Shown here: positions 60,912 through 64,000 of the stretch, piece after piece
How the letters are laid out: each line of letters begins with the position of its first letter
Numbering within the stretch: the first letter of the stretch is position 1
Origin: JANSWP01 sp041941305
GTDB lineage: Bacteria > Bacteroidota > Bacteroidia > Chitinophagales > Saprospiraceae
Length of the DNA stretch: 64,000 bases
Direction: 5' to 3'
NCBI GenBank assembly: GCA_041941305.1
Contig: JBGTQJ010000048.1
Location: 1-64,000 of the forward strand
Notes under the pieces: model-generated
What the model saw: the letters and a program-made list of their open reading frames with translations, nothing else
The model's database searches: none
What the model was told of the DNA's origin: nothing
Program-made: the position numbers and the translations under genes

Positions 60912-63071
60912 CTACTTTTCCAAAGCTGCTTGAAGCCCCGTCCATCTTTTCGCTACTTTATCATTCTTGACAGCCATGTACATCGCCTTATTCGTTCCAA
61001 TTACAATGACCAGTTTTTTACCTCTGGTAATACCTGTATATACCAAATTTCGATACAACATCATGTAATGAGAAGTATGAATTGGAAGCACAACACAAGG
61101 ACATTCGCTACCCTGATATTTGTGCACAGAACAAGCATAGGCAAGCACCAATTGATCCAGATCTGCAAAATCGTATGCTACCTTTCGATTGTCAAAATTG
61201 ACAAATAACAACTGCTCACTTCGATCTATTTCTTCAATTCTTCCTACATCGCCATTGTACACATCCTTATCATAATTATTCAGTATTTGCATCACTTTAT
61301 CGCCATTGTGAAAGATACGCCCTGCCTTTACCAATGGTTCATAACTAGGATTGAGTTTTTTCTGCAAAATCTGATTCAGGTTGCGATTGCCAATAATGCC
61401 ACGATTCATTGGACTAAGTACCTGAATGTCATTAATGGGATGAAAATTGTAAGCTTTTGGCAGGCGAGTTTGTACAAGTTCAGCAATCAGTACACACATC
61501 TTTTCTGTGTCTTCTTCTTGTATGAAAAAGAAATCACCATTTTTATCATTGCTGATATCTGGAAATTTTCCAGCATTGATTTTATGAGCGTTTGTAATGA
61601 TTTTGGAATTCGCAGCCTGTCGGAAAATCTCTGTTAATTTAGTTTTTGCCACACGTTCCGATTCTATCAAATCTTGCAAGACATTGCCAGCTCCTACACT
61701 TGGCAATTGATCAATATCTCCTACCAAAATTATTCTGGAATGATCGGGAATGGCTTTGAGTAAATTATACATGAGCACTGTATCAATCATACTTGCTTCA
61801 TCCACAATTATCAAATCGCATTCGAGCGGGTTTTCTCTATTCCTTTTAAAACCATTTATAGAAAAATCAAATTCCAACAAGCTGTGAATGGTTTTTGCAT
61901 CTCTTTTGGTGATTTCGCTCAATCGTTTGGCGGCACGGCCAGTGGGAGCAGCCAACTGAATTTCACTGCTAAGTTCACTCTGGATATTCAAAATGACTTT
62001 AGTGATGGTGCTTTTCCCAGTACCAGGACCACCAGTGATAATATGTACTTTTTCAGAAAGTGAATTTGCAACGGCGTTTTTTTGATTTTCCGCTAGTTGT
62101 ATTTTAAGTTGTTCTTCTGCTTGTTGTATTGCATTATCTACCTGGATTTCCCCAAAAACCGTCTTGTTTTTTTGCAATCGCTTTAATTCCTTCCCAATTC
62201 CTTGTTCACAAACATGAAAAACTTGTAACCAGATACAAGCAATGAGTTGTCCTTCATTATCAAGTGGTGCTATTATGATTCGCTCCTGTTTTTCAATTTC
62301 CTCCAGTCGAAGGTTTATTTTATCGGAGTCCACTTCCAATAACTCTTGTGCTTTTTTCAAGAATTCGTCCACTGGAAAACAGGTGTGCCCTTCATTTGCC
62401 AATTCATTCAATACATACTCTACACCAGCATCAATTCTAATTTCAGAATGTTTGGCAATGCCCAATTTTTGAGCCGTTTGGTCTGCCGTTTTAAAGCCAA
62501 TCCCCCAAATATCACGTGCCAATTGGTAAGGATTTTCTTTGATGATTGCTATACTTTCCTCTCCATAAGTTTTAAAAACCTTTTGGGCATAAGTGGGACT
62601 GATACCATATCCTTGCAAAAACACCATGACTTCCCGAATGGCTTTTTGCTCCTCCCAGCAGGTTTTAATGCGTTCCAGCCGTTTTGGACCAATCCCGTCA
62701 ATATCTTCCATCAAAACATCTGGCTGTTCCTCAATAACCTCCAAAGTCTCCAATCCGTATTTTTTGACAATCTTTTCTGCATAATGCTTTCCAATTCCCT
62801 TAATCATGCCGGATCCAAGGTATTTTTGAATGCCGTTGAGGGTAGCAGGTTGCTCCACTTTGTACTCAGAAACCTGAAACTGATAGCCAAAATTAGTATC
62901 GTTTTTCCAGTAGCCCTTGCATCGCACTGTTTCGCCTACTTGAACGGAAGTCATTGTACCAACGACTGTTGTCAAATCCAGTTTTTTAGGTTCCTGCATA
63001 CGAGCCACTGTCCAGCCGTTATCTGGGTTTTGGAAGGTGATGCGTTCTATATGTCCTATAATTTCGTCCAT
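60912..63071 (-). CDS. recD2: ATP-dependent RecD-like DNA helicase (RecD2)
   Basis: 719 residues in the RecD2 layout. An N-terminal OB domain (GHIERITFQNPDNGWTVARMQ) is followed by tandem helix-hairpin-helix motifs near residues 95-200 (GIGKHYAEKIVKKYG, IDGIGPKRLERIKTCWEEQ) and the SF1 core. The core has Walker A TGGPGTGKSTITK near residue 345, Walker B LIIVDEASMIDTVLM, GDIDQLPSVGAG, and the C-terminal CSVHKYQGSECPCVVLPIHTSHYMMLYRNLVYTGITRGKKLVIVIG. It is a 5'-3' helicase acting in DNA repair independently of RecBC. The gene diverges from the BNR-like gene at the right edge. Confidence 0.95.
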   Translation of the reverse strand: MDEIIGHIERITFQNPDNGWTVARMQEPKKLDLTTVVGTMTSVQVGETVRCKGYWKNDTNFGYQFQVSEYKVEQPATLNGIQKYLGSGMIKGIGKHYAEKIVKKYGLETLEVIEEQPDVLMEDIDGIGPKRLERIKTCWEEQKAIREVMVFLQGYGISPTYAQKVFKTYGEESIAIIKENPYQLARDIWGIGFKTADQTAQKLGIAKHSEIRIDAGVEYVLNELANEGHTCFPVDEFLKKAQELLEVDSDKINLRLEEIEKQERIIIAPLDNEGQLIACIWLQVFHVCEQGIGKELKRLQKNKTVFGEIQVDNAIQQAEEQLKIQLAENQKNAVANSLSEKVHIITGGPGTGKSTITKVILNIQSELSSEIQLAAPTGRAAKRLSEITKRDAKTIHSLLEFDFSINGFKRNRENPLECDLIIVDEASMIDTVLMYNLLKAIPDHSRIILVGDIDQLPSVGAGNVLQDLIESERVAKTKLTEIFRQAANSKIITNAHKINAGKFPDISNDKNGDFFFIQEEDTEKMCVLIAELVQTRLPKAYNFHPINDIQVLSPMNRGIIGNRNLNQILQKKLNPSYEPLVKAGRIFHNGDKVMQILNNYDKDVYNGDVGRIEEIDRSEQLLFVNFDNRKVAYDFADLDQLVLAYACSVHKYQGSECPCVVLPIHTSHYMMLYRNLVYTGITRGKKLVIVIGTNKAMYMAVKNDKVAKRWTGLQAALEK

Positions 63072-63222
63072 TATTTTTTTCTGATATTCAAACAGCCATA
63101 AAACTCGCTTTTTGAGTAATACTTGCCTTAAAGTTAGGATTTTGGGAAGAAATGTCTTTCCTCTATTGTAATAACCGATCCTTCTTTCGCAATAATGTTT
63201 CCTGTCAAAATCCTGAATTTTC

Positions 63223-63230
63223 TACCTTCG
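63223..63230 (+). promoter_or_regulatory. Possible -7 promoter box for the BNR-like gene
   Basis: TACCTTCG differs from TAnnTTTG at one base, 34 bases before the ATG at 63264, in the divergent gap after recD2. Confidence 0.3.
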
Positions 63231-63263
63231 CATTTCACACGAATTTTTACTAAAAACAAAACC

Positions 63264-64000
63264 ATGAAATCTTGCCTTACGCTTCTTTTTGCAATTTGCT
63301 TTTTCACCACAAATCTTCCCGCACAAGAAAAACCAAAATCTATTTGGGATGCCAAAACATTTAAAGGTATTAAACTTCGAAGCATCGGTCCAGCCTTTAT
63401 GTCTGGACGTATTGCGGACATCGCCATCCATCCGAATGATGAAAATACCTGGTACATCGCTGTGGGTTCAGGAGGGGTATGGAAAACTTCCAACGCAGGG
63501 GTGACCTGGAAGCCAATTTTTGATGAGCAAAAATCCTACTCCATTGGTTGTGTGACCATTGACCCAAATCAGCCAAATACGATATGGGTTGGAACTGGCG
63601 AAAATGTGGGTGGCCGACATGTTGGCTATGGCGATGGCATTTATCAAAGCAAGGATGGTGGAGCAAGCTGGAAAAATATGGGTTTGAAAAACTCTGAGCA
63701 TATTTCAAAAATCATTGTACATCCGAAAAATTCAGATGTGATTTGGGTAGCAGCACAAGGTCCGCTTTGGAAAAAAGGAGGAGACAGAGGATTGTATAAA
63801 ACAACAGATGGCGGCAAAACCTGGAAAAAAACACTGGGAGATGACGAATGGGTAGGGGTAACAGAAATTGCAATTGATGCTGAAAACCCAAACAATTTAT
63901 TTGCTGCCACCTGGCAACGACACCGAACAGTAGCTGCTTACATGGGTGGCGGTCCTGGTACCGGACTATACAAGAGTAGAGATGGTGGAGATAGCTGGGA
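63264..64000 (+). CDS. Secreted BNR/VPS10-like beta-propeller protein (3' end beyond the window)
   Basis: Open from the ATG at 63264 to the window edge, 245 codons so far. Signal peptide: MKSCLTLLFAICFFTTNLPAQ. The mature part begins IWDAKTFKGIKLRSIGPAFMSGRIADIAIHPND, the usual start of long Bacteroidota 'glycosyl hydrolase/sortilin-like' proteins. It carries several BNR/Asp-box repeats with the SxDxGxTW pattern: TSNAGVTWKPIF, SKDGGASWKNMG, TTDGGKTWKKTL and SRDGGDSW at the edge. Full family members are about 1000 residues. Function is unknown (the family includes proteins with WD40/YVTN-like propellers, some with peptidase-like roles). The frame has no stop within the window, so the gene is incomplete here. 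Confidence 0.88.
   Translation, partial: MKSCLTLLFAICFFTTNLPAQEKPKSIWDAKTFKGIKLRSIGPAFMSGRIADIAIHPNDENTWYIAVGSGGVWKTSNAGVTWKPIFDEQKSYSIGCVTIDPNQPNTIWVGTGENVGGRHVGYGDGIYQSKDGGASWKNMGLKNSEHISKIIVHPKNSDVIWVAAQGPLWKKGGDRGLYKTTDGGKTWKKTLGDDEWVGVTEIAIDAENPNNLFAATWQRHRTVAAYMGGGPGTGLYKSRDGGDSW

Noticed and set aside
1..64000. tRNA or rRNA genes
   Set aside because: I looked for T-loop GGTTCGAATCC-like sequences and CCA-type ends in the gaps and saw none; a covariance-model scan would settle this.

Overview
The window is 64 kb of visibly AT-rich chromosome from a member of the Bacteroidota, most likely a Saprospira-like lineage. The phylum call rests on several lines of evidence: a type IX secretion cargo with SprB-like repeats and a gliding-type (CHU_C) C-terminus, a CotH/lamin-tail protein with a type A sorting tail, a fused MurF-alanine racemase, DUF3127, 800-residue FtsX/MacB permeases, and promoter-like TAnnTTTG boxes with poor Shine-Dalgarno sequences. 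The order-level placement is inference. I see no rRNA, tRNA, prophage or CRISPR array.

Layout. 0-8 kb: Cys-less ArsC-like protein, DUF3127 protein, murF-alr, a large secreted SprB-repeat protein, cinA. 8-13 kb: small exported proteins, a TonB-like protein, a flavodoxin-like reductase, cytochrome P450 and a broken ParE-type toxin with its antitoxin. 13-17 kb: metH, with a repeat-derived in-frame insert. 17-18.7 kb: decayed IS1634-family transposase gene, itself interrupted by a 200-bp element with terminal inverted repeats and a 12-bp target duplication. 18.7-26 kb: acyl-CoA carboxylase beta subunit, quinone-oxidoreductase-like MDR, small secreted protein, an OmpA/carboxypeptidase-regulatory remnant, a ceramidase-family membrane protein and an ABC-type permease. 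26-30 kb: EEP-family nuclease/phosphatase and a CotH/LTD/T9SS protein. 30-32 kb: an ECF sigma module (sigma factor, membrane-anchored acidic protein, Spy-like periplasmic protein). 32-42 kb: PpiD-like foldase, citrate synthase, Ca/Na antiporter, fluoride channel and WecA-type transferase. 42-51 kb: uppS-bamA, comEC, trhO, ctpA and an alpha/beta hydrolase. 51-64 kb: sterol-desaturase-like hydroxylase, SBF-like transporter, glucosaminidase, carB, an SDR, a class IV aminotransferase, an exported pirin, recD2 and the start of a BNR/VPS10-like secreted protein.

Most genes are single units or pairs, and there is no large operon. Envelope biogenesis is well represented (murF-alr, uppS, bamA, wecA, ppiD, ctpA, glucosaminidase), as is one-carbon, TCA and pyrimidine metabolism (metH, citrate synthase, carB). 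Intrinsic terminators are clear after the ceramidase-like gene, the Spy-like gene, bamA and the 8.3-kb gene.

The most unusual content is intergenic. There is a dense set of long, often perfect inverted repeats, several belonging to families repeated inside the window. The main ones are a ~117-bp double-hairpin element at 34.8 and 41.6 kb, GGGG/CCCC palindromes including one inside metH, hexanucleotide microsatellites, and a 200-bp MITE-like insertion. I did not find a clear novel defence or biosynthetic system. The best leads are the repeat families, the MITE-like element, an exported lipoprotein-like pirin, a DUF3127 protein with an SSB-type tail, and a homopolymer frameshift at the start of the ceramidase-family gene.
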